A DNA stretch of 64,000 bases from Imbricaverruca yamaguchii (GCA_034440575.1 JAOTOL010001229.1:136001-200000), one strand, 5' to 3'; positions 1 to 23,880 are shown, counted from the stretch's first letter. Numbers and translations are program-made. The notes: generated by a model not told the origin, from the letters alone.

Positions 1-1190
1 AAGGCCGAACTGTCCCACACACCAGGCGTCACGGACACTGCTTGGATCCAGAGGTACATCAAGAACGGTGGTTACACAGCGCCACGAAAATGGAGATGGT
101 GATGGCAACGGTAGTTACGGAGATGTGTGTGTCTAGAATGATGAAGACATGTCGTGGTTACATTAGCAATGATGATAGGGATATGCCTTCGTTGCACAGA
201 AGAGGCGTATGGTGGTGACAGTTTCAAAAGAAGAAAAAAACAATACCAATAGTAACTACAACATACTAGCAATGGCAATACCCAGCGATACCAAAAACTT
301 ATTTTGCTGATGTCTATATGCAATGCAATCGGTGCGCCCTAAAGCCCAGATGATGTAAGCACAGTCGGCACTGAAGAGCCGTAACCACAGGGGTATGCAA
401 AACTAAGGCATGACCTCGCCTACCAGACATTCAAGCACCCGCAAATGACATCATTAGGTATGCTGAATGAGCGGGGTAAGTGGCACGCTAAAGAGTGCAC
501 GTGCTACATGCACGCGATGGGGTGTCACACCGCTGTTGGCACAGTATATATGAACCAACCGCACATAATCCTTTTGGCAACTTTTGAAACATGTCACTAA
601 ATGCTGTGTAAATGGTTAGGTAGGTAGGTAGGTAGATTGTAGTGGTTGAGTTAGCCACCAGTAGATGTTGCCGCGGCCGTCCCCTCAGCTGAGCCATGGA
701 AGCCCAATACAGTCCTCGTTCAGACTTGCTCGTGTGTGTATCGTGTCCTACAGTGAACTCGGGTGGAACCGAACCATGGCGCAGCCGGAGCAGGATGCTC
801 GAACTGAACAGCAGTGTTTGCCTGTGGCTGGGGCATTGGATGGCTTTCGAAAGCTACACAGCCAGAGGAGCTCGACTTCGCGACGGACCGCGTGAGAGAT
901 TCAAGACATGGCGTATGAAATGGCGCATACGCAAGACATGAGCGTGAGATTCAATACATGGCGTATGAGGCGCCCTGTCATCTGAACTACACACACAACC
1001 GGCGGCGGTACAAAAGGCTGTGCAACGGTCATGTTCATCTGATGGGACGTTGAAAGTCGCTAGAAATCTGGACATCGCCGACAGTGATCGAAATGACATT
1101 TCAGTAATTTTGAATCAATTACAAGCAGGGTCGTCGCCACCGTTGGGGGGAGGGTGGCAGAGAGGGCAGTCGACCCCTGCCGTGACTGCC
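1..1190. other. unassigned sequence, left edge
   Basis: No ORF here resembles a known family. A short open stretch at bases 3-107 on the plus strand could be an exon fragment, but nothing supports it. A (TAGG)n run lies at about 614-635. At about 893-970 a short phrase containing 'catggcgtatga' is repeated. This interval should lie within or beyond the 3' part of the minus-strand GCP2 gene, but I could not find GCP2 exons in it. Confidence 0.4.
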
Positions 1191-1194
1191 CCCT

Positions 1195-3110
1195 CCCCGT
1201 TATTTGAGGAGGCCCCTATCCTGAAATGTACAGGAAAAAACGTGAGCAAGGAGGCCGACGAGACAGATCATGCTGCCAAGGAGGCCCCAAGACTGGCAAC
1301 GATGCCATCGGGAAATCTGATCAGATCCCTATACGATACGTAGGGCAGATTGGGAGGAGGCTCCCAGGACGAAAAGGATGCAACCAAGACGGGCAAGAAG
1401 CCACCCGGGTTACACATGAAGGCTTCCGATGGGTGGCAGGATATTCTTAATTTGGAAAACCATGCCCCCAAGATGGAAGAGGAGGCCCCTGCAATATAAA
1501 ATATGGATTGATAGGAGATATTTATCCAGACGCAAGGAGCTCCAAGATGGGTAAAAAGATCTCCGCAAGAATGAGAGAAGTCCACTGAGAACAGCCCAAT
1601 GCGGCCCACATTTTGGAAGAGGAGGACCCTAGGAGAGAAGATTTAATTGAGAGAAGAAATGGACGATTTCCTTGGCTGCCATGATTGAAAGTAAATGTCT
1701 TTACCTTTAATCATGAGAGAAGATTTGGGAATATGACGCAAAAGCACCCTGCTAGGAGGATAATGAAGCTCCAAACACATGCGAGGAGGCCTCCAATACG
1801 TGAGAGGAGGCCCCTAATTTGAAAAAGGAGTCATGCAGGACATGAGGCCCCAGAAATCAAAAGCGTCACCAATTGGCACAAAGGTCCCCAAGATTGCAAA
1901 GGAGGCCCCATGGAATGCAAAGGTGGCCCCCATGGATTGCAATAGAGGCTCCAGGATTGCAATGGAGGACCCAGGATTGCAAGGGAAGTCAACAAGATTG
2001 CAATAGAGGACCCAGGATTGCAATGGAGGCACCACATATTGCAAAGGAGGAACCCATGATTGCAAAGGCGGTCCCTTGATTGCAAAGGAAGCCCCAATAT
2101 GGGAAGGGAGGCCCAGAAAATGAGGAGGCATTAAGACGGAAGAGAACGCCAGTACATATGAGATGGGGTTTCGGAGACGCAAAAGCAGGCCCCGAAATGG
2201 GTAAGGTTCCACCGAGATAGAAAAGAATAATCCAGAAACGTGGCAGGAGACACCTTATTCGGAACAGGTCGACACAGGATTGAAAATGAGAACCCGTGAT
2301 GAACGCAGAGGCCACTAAAGTAGGAGAGAAAGACCATTTGATAAGGGGGATGACTCCCAAGCGAGGAAGAAGGCTTCAAGACGGGTAAGAAGGTCCCCAG
2401 GAAATGACAAGGCAACTGAGATAGGAAAGGTTGTTTGTTATTTGGATTGATTGATTGATTATTTGGGCTTAAGGGCGCGTGGACGTTTGTTATTTGGAAG
2501 ATGAGGCACCTGGGAGAGAAGAGGAGCCCACCAGGAGATAAGAGGCCTCCCTTAAAATGGGCAAAAGTAGAATACAAATGCCGATCAGGAGCCCCCAAGA
2601 CGTGAGACGAAGTCCATATTATGAAAAAGAAGGCATCTAGAAGAGAAAATGAGCCACTGCCGAACTCGAAAGGAGTTTCTCAAGACGGAGTAGGAGGTCT
2701 CCAGAGACAAATGAGACCCAGAAGACCGGAAGGAGTTCCCAGGAAATGAGAAGGCCTTTACGACTGGAGTTGATTACAGGTATGGAAAGAGGTGAGGTGT
2801 CCAAAATAGAAGATCCCCTCAAGACGGGTAAGGCTTTGCCAGGACAAAGGAGGCTCACGAGGCGTGGCAGGAGGCTCCTAATTTGGCAGAAAATGCAACT
2901 GGAACATGAGAGGAAGCCCCATGCCATGCTAAAGGGGCCCCAGGATGTAGGAGGCCCTTATCCCATATGGGACAGGAGGGACATTGATATGAAGTATGGT
3001 AGGGCAAACGAGGGGACATCCAAACCCCTTAAAGAAGCTCGAGGAAATGAGACGAGAACCCTAAGACGCGAGGCTTATAATTTGCAAGAAGAAGCCCCTA
3101 AGAAGTGGTA
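1195..3110. repeat. degenerate minisatellite rich in GAGGCCCC / GGATTGCAA
   Basis: Nearly two kilobases are built from diverged short units with a recurring 'gaggcccc' core. They are clearest at 1885-2090, where 'ggattgcaa' recurs about every 20 bases. Outside that block the period drifts to roughly 20-25 bases. Overlapping ORFs on both strands are products of the repeat and are not genes. Confidence 0.7.
2435..2492 (-). repeat. SINE family C, 3' tail fragment
   Basis: On the reverse strand this reads as a '...GCGCCCTTAAGCCCAAATAA' end followed by a short tandem tail (ATCA)n. The same end occurs near 3885-3930, 10275-10335 and, more diverged, 53390-53435. Only the 3' tail is present here. 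Confidence 0.5.
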
Positions 3111-3119
3111 GGAGTCGTC

Positions 3120-3860
3120 TTGAAAGATCAAATCGAGCCCAAAAAGATCCGGCCGGGCCTCTGAAAATCACGCTGAGCTGGGGGTACCAAAAAGTTACGC
3201 CCGGACCATGAAAATCACGTCAGGGGCACGACAGGTCGTTCCGTTCCCCAACAGTCATATTGGGACACAAATGAAGCAGGGACAACGATGGACCAATCCG
3301 GTGATGGACAATCACTCTGGGACCCGAACAATGGCGCCAAAAGCCTCCGAAACGCATTAGACCCCAAAAGTGTTGAAATCACTAAAACTCGTGCTAGGGA
3401 TCCAATCAGCTGACGCCTGGATATAAAAGATCACATTGGACTAAAAAAAAGTTCCCACGAATCGTGCCGGGGCCCCAAAAGTTGCGCTGGGGCCACACAA
3501 ATTCGCGTCGGTCCACCAGAATTCGCGTAGAAGGCTCCAAATAAATACGGCGGGCCCAAGAAAGATCGCTCTGAGGTCGGAAAATCTGCAACAGGAACCA
3601 AGATCGCGTTGGGGCCACAGCTGAGCATAACGCGACCCGCAAACTCGAACCGGTCCTCCCAAGTATCGCGCTAGTGACCCACAATTCCCATCAGTAGTCC
3701 CAAATATTTGGTCTGGGTATCAACAATTCACGTCGGGCTCCCAACAATTGGCGTCTGGGGCCCATCATAAGCGCAGTGCGACCCACAAAATCGCATCGGT
3801 ATACGATAAAAAATCAAGCTGGAGCTCTCCAAAACAAGGACGGATTCCGAAAAATAAATG
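3120..3860. repeat. second degenerate minisatellite (AAAATCACG / AATTCGCGT units)
   Basis: Diverged units of about 25-40 bases recur, with cores such as 'gaaaatcacg', 'aaaagttgcgc' and 'aattcgcgt' alternating with 'ggcccc'. The type differs from the block just upstream. Short minus-strand ORFs here simply follow the repeat. Confidence 0.55.
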
Positions 3861-3875
3861 TCCGAGTCAGGAAAA

Positions 3876-4012
3876 TGGCTCTGGTTGGTTGGTTGGTTAT
3901 TTGGGCTTATGGGCGCATCGACTGCGTTGGTCATCCAGGGCCCAATGGTGGTCAGCGGACGCCGAAAGCTGGCAGCTAGTCAGATTCGAACTCCAGACGT
4001 GACGATCACACG
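3876..4012 (-). mobile_element. SINE family C, 5'-truncated copy
   Basis: The reverse strand carries a pol III B-box-like 'GAGTTCGAATC' near 3985, then a body ending '...AGTCGATGCGCCCATAAGCCCAAATAACC' and a CCAA-repeat tail. No A box is visible. The element lies within about ten bases of the splice donor at 4019, so this SINE landed almost on the exon boundary of GCP2. Family membership rests on the shared 3' end with the other family C copies. Confidence 0.6.
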
Positions 4013-4019
4013 CCCATAC

Positions 4020-14959
<10,940 letters not shown>

Positions 14960-15149
14960 TCTGCGATTTAGAACTTGCTGAAGGTCACAATAGTCACCTG
15001 GAGCAGATACCCAGCTGGAAAAAAAACATGATCAATACCATGAGTGTTGATCTCTTAGAACTATTGGGGAGGGGGGGCATAATACATGCAGTCATCGAGT
15101 GGGCCCAAATGGATTGGTGGTGGCAGTGGTGGTGGGGGTTGGAAAAGCA

Positions 15150-15483
15150 CACTTCATTGCTGCACAAGGTGCACCGCCTGGGTGAGCCAGATTCACTAGC
15201 CTGCGATATTGCTCTGGTATCACTGACACGAGACAGGACCACCAGGCAAGACAGCGATCTGCACGTGCCCAGATCGCGAACCAACATGGGCAAGCGACGT
15301 TTTTGTAGTCGTGCGGCTAGACTCTACAATGTCTTGCCGCCCGATCTGACGCGGCTACCCATCCCTCTGTTCGGGCCGCACCTAAAGCGTCGCCTGCGTA
15401 GGAACCCGGATTGTGGAGGCACTTGGCGCCATATTTATGTGTCTGCTTTTATGACTGCTTGTAGACGATATCTGAGTGTATGA
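15150..15483 (+). mobile_element. LINE reverse transcriptase C-terminus, fragment
   Basis: The plus-strand frame contains 'SDLHVPRSRTNMGKRRFCSR' followed by 'AARLYNVLPPDL', the pattern found at the C-terminal end of CR1/Jockey-type RT proteins (basic, 'R-x-N-x-G-x-R-x-F-x-x-R-A-x-R-L-x-N-x-L-P'). It ends at a stop at 15481-15483 and is followed by a TGTC tail. The RT core is missing, so this is a 5'-truncated copy. Confidence 0.65.
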
Positions 15484-15489
15484 TACCTT

Positions 15490-17640
15490 TGCCGACCTCT
15501 TTTTTATTTGCATGATGTGAGGCTATAATAGCCACGAGCTAATTGTGAATGGCCTTAATGCATGTCTGTCTGTCTGTTCATAGGATACAATGTTAAAAGT
15601 TGAAATTATTGGGGAAACGAAGGGGGAACTTGCCCCCTCAAGTGCATAAGACAACAGCAATGATCACTACTCTTAAGCATAGTGAAGGAAATTGAACCAT
15701 CAATGGCAATAATTTGCACGGAAATCCCAGTATACCTGGGAGCATTTCTGGTGAACAAAAACCATTTTGAACATGTTGAAAACACATCATTAGCTTAGAT
15801 TCTGAAATACCAGACATTACTAGATGTTTATCCCAGAGGACAAAAGTAGACAGCCAGCCCTTCCTGCATGCCATTACACAATATACAATGGGTCTGCCTG
15901 CCTGTGTGACCAGTGTCATGTAAAGACAAGTAAAGGTCATTGAGCCAGTCTTATCACAATGAGGGTCAGGGGTTTGTGCCTGTAGCTGTCCTTCACACCA
16001 AAGATGTTTTAAGTATCCCACAATAGTTTGTTACCAAGTGAAAAGTAGACATACAGCAAGAATGAATGGGAATGCCATCTTAGTTATGCTAAAAATATGT
16101 TTTAGTAAAAATATAGAAGCCCATATGCCAATTATGGGTTCAGCATTGCTTTTTCCTAGCATTCTCTGATGTGCTGAATGAAGTTGATCTTCATTTCGGT
16201 GGGAAATCAACTCTTTTTGTGATATAAATAATTCAAGTTGAAGCAATTATGCCTGAATAAGGAGTTACTTCATGAAATTAAATTAAGCAAAAGCATGCAC
16301 TGAACTTGTTGATGATCATGTAACAGCTTCTTCTTGTACAATTTCTTTGGGAAATCACATAAATGAGATATTTATTATTTCAATATTATCATGACCATTG
16401 AAATACTTGATCATGCAGATTCCTTTTTTGTCGAAATATTAGGTGACCCAACATCGGTCGGTTTTTGACAATCCAGCATCATTAGGTTATTTTTTGCACA
16501 ATGCCTTATATTTATCCCACCTAAAATGGTATTTATGTGCTTTAAGATGCTCATGAGGAAGGTTTGCACACATATTGCCCCCATAAAGCAAAAGAGTTAC
16601 TCTTTTAGTTGAAGGTTCTCTTTTAGTCATTAGATTAGGTCACTCTCTTAGTTGGAATTTTTAAACATTTTTTTTGGGGGTGGGGAAGTTTTTCAACAAT
16701 AGAATTGAATCTTGTTTTATTCAAAAGCAGATTAGGCTAGCTTAAGCTAAGATGTGCCAGGCTATGTTTTATTAAGAATATGTTGAGAAAAAGAATTGAT
16801 CTATGCTTGATCTATTTACCAAATATTTAAACTACTTTTGTTCTTAAAATGGAGGTTAAGCTAAGTTACAAATTCATTTTTGAGTATTCATTTTGAACAA
16901 CATTACCTAACGCGAAGGTCCTTTTGTGTTACCTTGATCCAAACTAAAAAGAAATAATTTGCGGAGGAAACGAGTGGTCCCATTGTGGTCATCATGCTCA
17001 TAAATGTTTCACAGTAGAACATTTCAGAATTCCAAAAAATAGCAGCACAAGTGTGCTGAGCCATTAGCAGGGAACTACACTCAGGTTTTATTTGTACCTT
17101 GTAATCTTGGATATGGAATTTTTTTTTGGGGAAATCAAATGCGGAGAGAACATGTACATTTCCAGATCTGTGATCTCAGTTTCTACCTTCAAATGCATGT
17201 TGGGGACCTTATCATGGAGCAGTTCATTATCAAACAGTATTCTTAAGCATCCAAATAAGAAAACTAGCATTTTTTGGAGATGATAATGTTCTGGATGCTA
17301 CAAATCCAGGAACAGCCTATTATGAAATCATGTAAATATTCCCATTCAAGGTGTGTCAGCTGTTTAGTTCTCAAGCTGAATAATATTCCAGAGCACACAG
17401 GCAAGGCATCTCACGGCAGTGATAAATTATTCGTAAAATGTGGTAGAATATACCACTTTATGAACAATTAGTGCACATCCTTCCAAAAGGTGTTCCAACA
17501 TTGTGCTTGTTGATGTGTGTCTATGAAGTGTCCATGACTTATTCCGACGAGTGTTTTACATATAAGTAGCATGCTTATGTGCGCCATTATAGATTGTTTA
17601 CACAAGCATCTCATGACACAATTCCAGATTCAGAGATTAT
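15490..17640. other. AT-rich intergenic DNA
   Basis: I see no gene. The segment at 17400-17530 resembles 20300-20420 ('atrtggtrgaatatac' and 'acattgtgctt' phrases), and both lie upstream of a TTAA element. Confidence 0.4.
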
Positions 17641-17654
17641 CTATGATATTGGGT

Positions 17655-18653
17655 GTTAGCCCTCCCTGTCTTTCTGGTCATATCCCCACACACTGTCTTG
17701 GTGGTGGGGGTCGATACAAACCCTCCATCTCCGAACTAAGCTTTGCACAAAGACGAAACAGGTGTCGTCGGAAAGCGTTCAACGAGTAGGGCCAGTCCCT
17801 CCCCCCCCATTAAAAATGTAACAAACGAGCCTAGATTTTCACAACTTACATCATGTTTTCGGCTCTGGGAGTTCATTTTGGGGAGATTTGAAAACAAACA
17901 AAAATATTTGGAATTAGAAAAAGGATGCGAAATCGACCATGCACTAAATGTTTTTGCCCACCCACAATTCAGCATTTGCTTTTTTATTAAAAAGTTTTAA
18001 ATTTTCTTTAATTCTTATTTTTTAAATGGGTAGAGTGGACAGCAAAAAACGTTATCCCAAGCCAGCTTGCTCTCATAAAAAATGCTTACTTTAGCCAAAA
18101 TCTTCTATTTTAACTCTAATGAGCAAATATGCAAAACAAATAAGTAATCAAAAATGGAGAGAAAAAAAACAAATTCCTCCGGTGAATTATGTTTTGTCCC
18201 TGAAGATAAGCAGACGCTGGAAGTTTCATTAAAATATCTTTAACAAGTTAAAGTATGACATTTGGTTGAACTTCTCTGGAGGTGACCTTACTTCACCTTG
18301 ACTAACTCGTTGACTCTAGATGATTGGTTGGTTATTGGTTTTACGACACACCGACCGTTGAGTCATGTAGCGTCGCCAATCTGTCACGCCGATTGGTCGT
18401 GGGCGATGAGCAGCGACAGGTGAGATTCGAACCCACAACCTTTCGATTGTGAGACGAGCGACTTACCCCAAGGCTACACTTCCCCATTGACCCGAGATGA
18501 CCTGACCTCAAAATTTTGACACAACATGCCGGCTTGATGTGGGAAAGGGTATGCCAAATTTCGGCGTTATGCCACGCGCCGTTCTCTCGCTATCTGCGGA
18601 AAACCGTAGGGAGGGTTGCCTATCAACTCCCCCCCCGAGACCGCGCGGGCTAA
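17655..18653 (+). mobile_element. TTAA-type non-autonomous transposon, copy 1 (with SINE insert)
   Basis: This is the most diverged of four copies. It shares the internal landmarks 'gaggtgtcatcggaaagcg' (here altered), 'ctagattttcacaact', 'gcgaaatcgacca' and the terminal '...gagacSgSrcGGG'. The terminal TTAA motifs have decayed to 'gttag' and 'ctaag'. A tRNA-derived SINE interrupts it at 18324-18486. Confidence 0.75.
18324..18486 (-). mobile_element. tRNA-derived SINE, family B, inside the TTAA element
   Basis: On the reverse strand, an A-box-like 'TAGCCTTGGGGTAAG' and a B box 'GGGTTCGAATCTC' are followed by a body ending 'GTCGTAAAACCAATAACCAA'. The flanks 'ttgactctagatga' (18310-18323) and 'ttgacccgagatga' (18487-18500) are target duplications of the host transposon's own sequence, so it inserted after that transposon. 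Confidence 0.88.
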
Positions 18654-18659
18654 GCAATG

Positions 18660-20640
18660 CGATCTTCTAACATGACATTGCAATCATTGTTAACATAGGG
18701 ATCTACATATTAGGTGTATCCGGAGTTATAGGACTGACTGAGTTACAGGACTGGTAAGTACACAACGGGCTCAAATGGAGCTGGAAGGACTGAAGCAACA
18801 TTCAAATGGGAGAGATCGCGGAGTTTCTGCGATGGCAGACCAGGCGTGCGTGACACGAAAGGTGGCCGTCTGCGGCCCGCTAACGCTTCGAGTGTGTTGA
18901 AGGGCTGTTGATGCTGGTTTGTAACAGTTCGCGCGTAATATGTCAGCAACCATTTCATGGGATATGTATTTGCTGTGTCACTACATCCAGCGGATTGATT
19001 GATTGATTGGTTTTCATTTTAGCACTGTAGCACTGTATCAAAGTAGTAGCATTGTAGATCATCACTTCAGCACATTGTCACACGTCACTACTCTGTTGAA
19101 ACAGAAACAACACATCACCACATAGAGTGGTAATAAGCTGCAACACAGCTGAACATAACCACATATGACAACACATTGCACCAAGCAGCATATCGGTAAC
19201 AGTTGTATAATGGGGGTGGGGAGTTGGAAAATTAGCTGTGTCTGGATTTCAAATTAGCTGTTTCTGGATTTTTGTCACCCATAATATTATTATCTCTCTT
19301 ATTCCCTCCAGAAAATAATCCTCTCATTTTTTGTCATTGGAGGTAGAATGGTGCTATTTAATGAATAACTGCTCTGTGATAAGTGCTCAAGATTTGGTAG
19401 AAGGTGCAAATCAAGATTCTGGTGCTAATGGCATGAATAAAAATGATTATCCATATTTGATAACTACACACTTTTCCTGTCCACATTGAGGATTACAAAA
19501 CATAAATCCAACCCTAGTTATGAAGGCCGGCAATAACAAAGCAAGATTTACTAAACATCCAAGCATGGTGGCATTCCCCATAAGCATCTTCACTTCACAC
19601 CCAATTATGACAAATTGTATGTCAATCAAATCACAAAAATATGGAGCCACTATGGTTATACTGCACCTTGTAGAAATGCAAAAGGCAGCTGGGCACAGTA
19701 CCTGATGCCTGGCACGGAGGATTTGGGGCATGCTTCATACAGTTCCTCAAGACCAAAGACCACCATTGCTATTGCTGAGATATGAAAGAGGAATGCGTAT
19801 GAGGAATGTTGTACTGACCAATACCAGTCATCATCAGAGACAAGCACAATGTCGGGAAACATGCATGACAGACATGGTGATGAAGCTAGACTGGTGCTTC
19901 AAAGTAAAAGCCATAAGGCCACAGAGCCGAATATAGCAGATAAAAATACCACCAAATCAAATACAATGTTGAAGTTACTAAGCCAAGCCAGAATCAAAAC
20001 CAATGCTAAAATATGCAATTTTGACAGGTGAAAATTGCTGACCCTTAACAAAATGCTCATGAAAACAGTGTTAACCCTTTTAGTCATGTAAAGCCAAAGC
20101 TGAATCCAATACTTTTTTTTACTTCAAAACCATTGTGACATTTGGTTAATCAGAGAAAATGTTTTCCTCAGTTGTGTTGATAAATTTCAACTTCAAGGTG
20201 TGGGAAGCCAATTGACTACTATGGGGATGTCACCAATGAAAGGCTCCCCACTGAAGTATTGAAGAAATTGAAAGTGGGTGTTGGCTGAGGGAAAATGGCA
20301 TTAATAAATTGTGTGCAAAATATGGTGGAATATACTACTTACTGAACAATGAATAAAACATACTTTCCAAAGAGTTATGGACATTGTGCTTTTTAGTCCA
20401 TGCTTGTTAAGTTTTCATGCCTGGTTTCTAACAGCATACCGTTTACAAATATCATACATTTGCTCAGCATAACTGATCTGGGATGGTGATAATGAGCATC
20501 CCATAGCACAAATCCATGCGAAGGGATTTATTATGATGTGCTATGCTATACAATAATAGTTTATAGGATAAGTGTTTGCATCGTTTTCGTTGATATCAGT
20601 ATCCCAAAATTAGGTGCCTTCAGTTTCACTGTTTCACAGG
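18660..20640. other. AT-rich intergenic DNA
   Basis: I see no gene or complete element. A GATT-repeat run at about 18992-19010 may be the tail of an old SINE. Confidence 0.4.
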
Positions 20641-20643
20641 TTC

Positions 20644-21444
20644 TTAACCCTCGCCGTCTCTCCGGTCTGATCCTCGCACCCCATCTGGGGTGGCAAATAG
20701 CAACCCCCTCTAAAATTCAAACTAAGCGTCGCACGAAAACGAAAGAGGTGTCATCGGAAAGCGCACGATGAGTAGGGTGTGGATCAACCCCCAAACAATT
20801 TCCACAAAAGTGACGTCACTAGGGGGGGGGGGCTAGATTTTCACAACTATTCCAGACTTCCATTATGTTTTTGGTTCTGTAGATTTCGTTTGGGAGATAT
20901 TGGAAGAAAACAGTACTTGGAATCAGAAAGGGACAGCGAAATCGACCAGGGTCATAACAATTCGTGGCCCCAAAAAATGATGTTTTTTACATTTGTATTT
21001 TACAAGTTTTCTTTAATTTTCCTTTTCTAATGGGTAGAGCAGACCGATAAACGTTGTTGGAAGTCAACTTGCACTAATAAAAATGCTTAATTGAGCCAGA
21101 ATCTTCGATTTGAATGTGGAAAATTAATAAGCAGTAAAAAATGGAAAAAACCCTCTGATATGTTTTGTTGCATCCCTAAAGATAGGCAAACGTTGAAAGT
21201 TTCATTAAAATATCTGTATTTGTTAAAGCATGTCAGCTGGTTGAACCTTTTTGGAGGTTACCTCACCTGACCTCGACTAACTTGTTGACCCTAGATGACC
21301 TGACTTCAAAATTTTGAAACAGCATGCCAAATTGATGTGGAAAAAGGTATGCCAAATTATGGCGCGCTGCCGCGCGCCTTTCGTTCACTACCCACGCTAA
21401 AACCTGAGGGGGGCGGTTGAAGACACCAGGACGGGATGGGTTAA
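20644..21444 (+). mobile_element. TTAA-type non-autonomous transposon, copy 2 (both ends intact)
   Basis: The copy begins TTAACCCTCGCCGTCTCTCC and ends 'GGACGGGATGGGTTAA', so both ends carry TTAA and an inverted CCC/GGG terminus. The length is 801 bases including TTAA, with no transposase ORF. TTAA targeting with CC-start termini is the hallmark of the piggyBac superfamily; placement there is inference. Confidence 0.82.
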
Positions 21445-21699
21445 TTTTATCCAGATTATAATTCAGCGTGAGTTGGGGAAATATGGTCAATAGGAGCTGA
21501 CAGGAAAGCATGTTAAAAACATGTGCATAAGAATGTTCTGCTTCCACTAGCCCCATCTGAAGTAAAATTTCTTGAATTTTAATGACAAGTTACAAAGAAA
21601 ATTACTTAAATGGTTGTGTGTAATTGGACAATCCAGATTGTGTTAAATTTAGAATATCATTTCTACCCTAAAAGCAACAAACATAGTAAATACTTTGCT

Positions 21700-21845
21700 T
21701 TGTGTTTGTATATTGAGTGGTTCACAACACACCTTATACATGACCATGGCTAATGGAGCTGCCCACACTGTTTTGCTGGTAGGCCACATTATTGGGAAAT
21801 GCCGTGAGTGGTGAGAGCATTGAGCCTGGGACATTGGGAAATACT
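21700..21845 (-). mobile_element. SINE family A, degraded copy
   Basis: The body phrase 'gtggttcacaacacac', followed by 'cccacactgttttgctggt', matches the copy at 29505-29680 in the same orientation. The tRNA-like head is largely eroded. Confidence 0.6.
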
Positions 21846-21849
21846 TGTG

Positions 21850-22110
21850 AACCTGGGAACTACCTATCTACCTACCTGTCTGGGTAGGTAGGTACCACCT
21901 GCTAGCACTGAAACTCCACCAATGGGCATATCATGCAATGAATCAACCTAAAAATTGTCTTTTCCCTCCATCAACATCAGTGGCAATGTCAGTAGTTCAG
22001 TTAAATCTCACACTGACATACCTAATAGGTAGGTGTCTAGGTACCTACCTTCATACCTAGGTAGGTAGGTGGGCACCTAGGTACCTACCTTACTAACCAT
22101 TTTACATATG
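21850..22110. repeat. CCTA/TAGG simple repeats in both orientations
   Basis: Runs of 'ctacctacct' and 'taggtaggt' lie close together at 21863-21896 and 22020-22092, producing short palindromes such as 'taggtacctaccta'. The unit is four bases, so this is not the arthropod TTAGG telomere repeat. Confidence 0.7.
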
Positions 22111-23200
22111 CAATACAATTTGATATCACAACATTGTTGCATGCATACCTTTATCTAAGTAACCCATTCATCAGCATACCAATCAATAGAATGTGGCCGT
22201 TGTAGGCTAGGCCCTATTTCATAACCCTACATCATCAAAGTAAACAAACTTAAGAGTTGAGAGTTAAAGGTGTGATACCTAATATGACTGAAGCTAACCT
22301 ACTGGAAGGGTCTATAATGCCCACTTTTTCCAGATGGAAGATTTGTGTACTTACAAAGTGGATGTCAATGAAAGATGCAGCAATATATATTTTTTTTAAT
22401 TAAGGTAGTAGCTTGACCTACAACCATAATTCATATTTTCCTTCAAATGTCTTTAAATTTCACCTCCACAAATGGCATTGAAATGCTGTAATCACAATAG
22501 AAAATACCCAATGGGCGACGGCAGCAAGTACTGCACCGAATTTCATGAAAATGGCTCTAAAACAAACTCTTACATTGATTTTGGGCCATTCAAGTCATTT
22601 GCAGCTGATAATTATAAATTGGTAGAAAGCCACAAAATGAGGGATTCAAATTCGAGATTTTCATGCTTGATGACATACATAAGTAAGTTACAGAATTGAG
22701 CCAAGCACACACTGATCAATGTCATTTCACCATATTAGATTGAGTGCGGTAGTTAAGAAAAAAAATTAACATGAAATGTAGAAATCCATCACATCACAAT
22801 TCAACTAGAGATGGGTTATAACACAATTAAATTAGAGATGGGAGATATATTTTCAAGATGGCTGAAAGCATGGTTTACAGTTGTACTGACTTGCACATTA
22901 AGAGTCAATTTCATATTTTGTGTGTTAATTTCTATCTTAACTGCCTTGACTGATCTAACATGGTAAAAAAAACATTAATTAGTGTGTTTGGCAAAATTCT
23001 GTAAATTACTTTCCTAGATCATCCATCAGGAAAATCTTGAATTTCAATCCATCATTGCATGGTTAATGAAGTTTATTTTGGAGCCATTTTCATGAAAATT
23101 GGTGCGGGAAATAGTGGGATCATCTTTCACCTGGTGGCTCCCAAATTCTTGAGCAACACCCACTCAGGGATCTCAACTTTGATGAGTTATGTGGTCTTTC
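22110..23200. other. AT-rich intergenic DNA
   Basis: No gene, RNA or complete mobile element is recognisable. Confidence 0.4.
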
Positions 23201-23204
23201 AAAA

Positions 23205-23880
23205 ATTTTAAGTCAGGTCATCTAGGGTCAACGAGTTAGTCAAGGTCAAGTGAGGTCACCTCCAAAAAAGTTAAACCAGATGTCACGCTTTAACAGATAC
23301 AGATATTTTTATGAAACTTTCAGAGTTTACTTATCTTTACAGATGCAACAAAACGTACAATTGGAATTTTTCGTGGAATTCATCTTTTTTATTTTTGACT
23401 ACATATAAATTTTGCATATTTGTGAAATTGCAGCTAAAATACAGGACTTTGGCTAATGTAAGCATTTGTATTAGGTCAAGTTGACTTCCAACAACGTTTT
23501 TCAGTCTGCTCTACCCATTGGAAGAGGAAAATTGAAGAAAACTTGTAAACTCGAAATTTTGTAATTTCGAAAAAAAATAACATTTTTAGTTTTGGATGGC
23601 CAAAAACATTATAGCCCTGGTCGATTTCGCTGTCCTTTTCTCATTCCAAATCAATTTAGTTTTTCATATATCCCCAAAATGAACTCTCCAGAGTCAAAAA
23701 CATAAAGTAAGTCATGAAAAGTCATGAAAATCTAGCCCCCCCCCTGGTGACGTCCTTTTAGGGGGAAATTGTTTTGGAGGGTGGATCCGGACCCTACTCA
23801 TCGAGCGCTTTCCGATGACACCTCTTTCGTTTTCGTGCGATGCTTAATTTGGATTTTAGAGGGGGGTCTTCAATCGTCAA
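23205..23880 (-). mobile_element. TTAA-type non-autonomous transposon, copy 3 (inverted, ends lost)
   Basis: On the reverse strand it matches copies 2 and 4 from the 'ccctctaaaatccaaattaagc' segment through 'ggtcatctagggtcaacgag'. Both terminal segments with TTAA are missing, about 55 bases on one side and about 110 on the other. Confidence 0.75.

Noticed and set aside
3..107. Plus-strand exon at the left edge ('GVTDTAWIQRYIKNGG')
   Set aside because: Open and protein-like, but only 35 codons, no splice evidence and no family recognised.
1800..2600. Minus-strand ORFs of 120-155 aa in the first minisatellite
   Set aside because: Their repeated 'LQSW' and 'GPPLQS' phrases are translations of the 20-bp repeat.
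21850..22100. Interstitial telomere repeats
   Set aside because: The unit is TAGG/CCTA, not TTAGG or TTAGGG, and both orientations are mixed.
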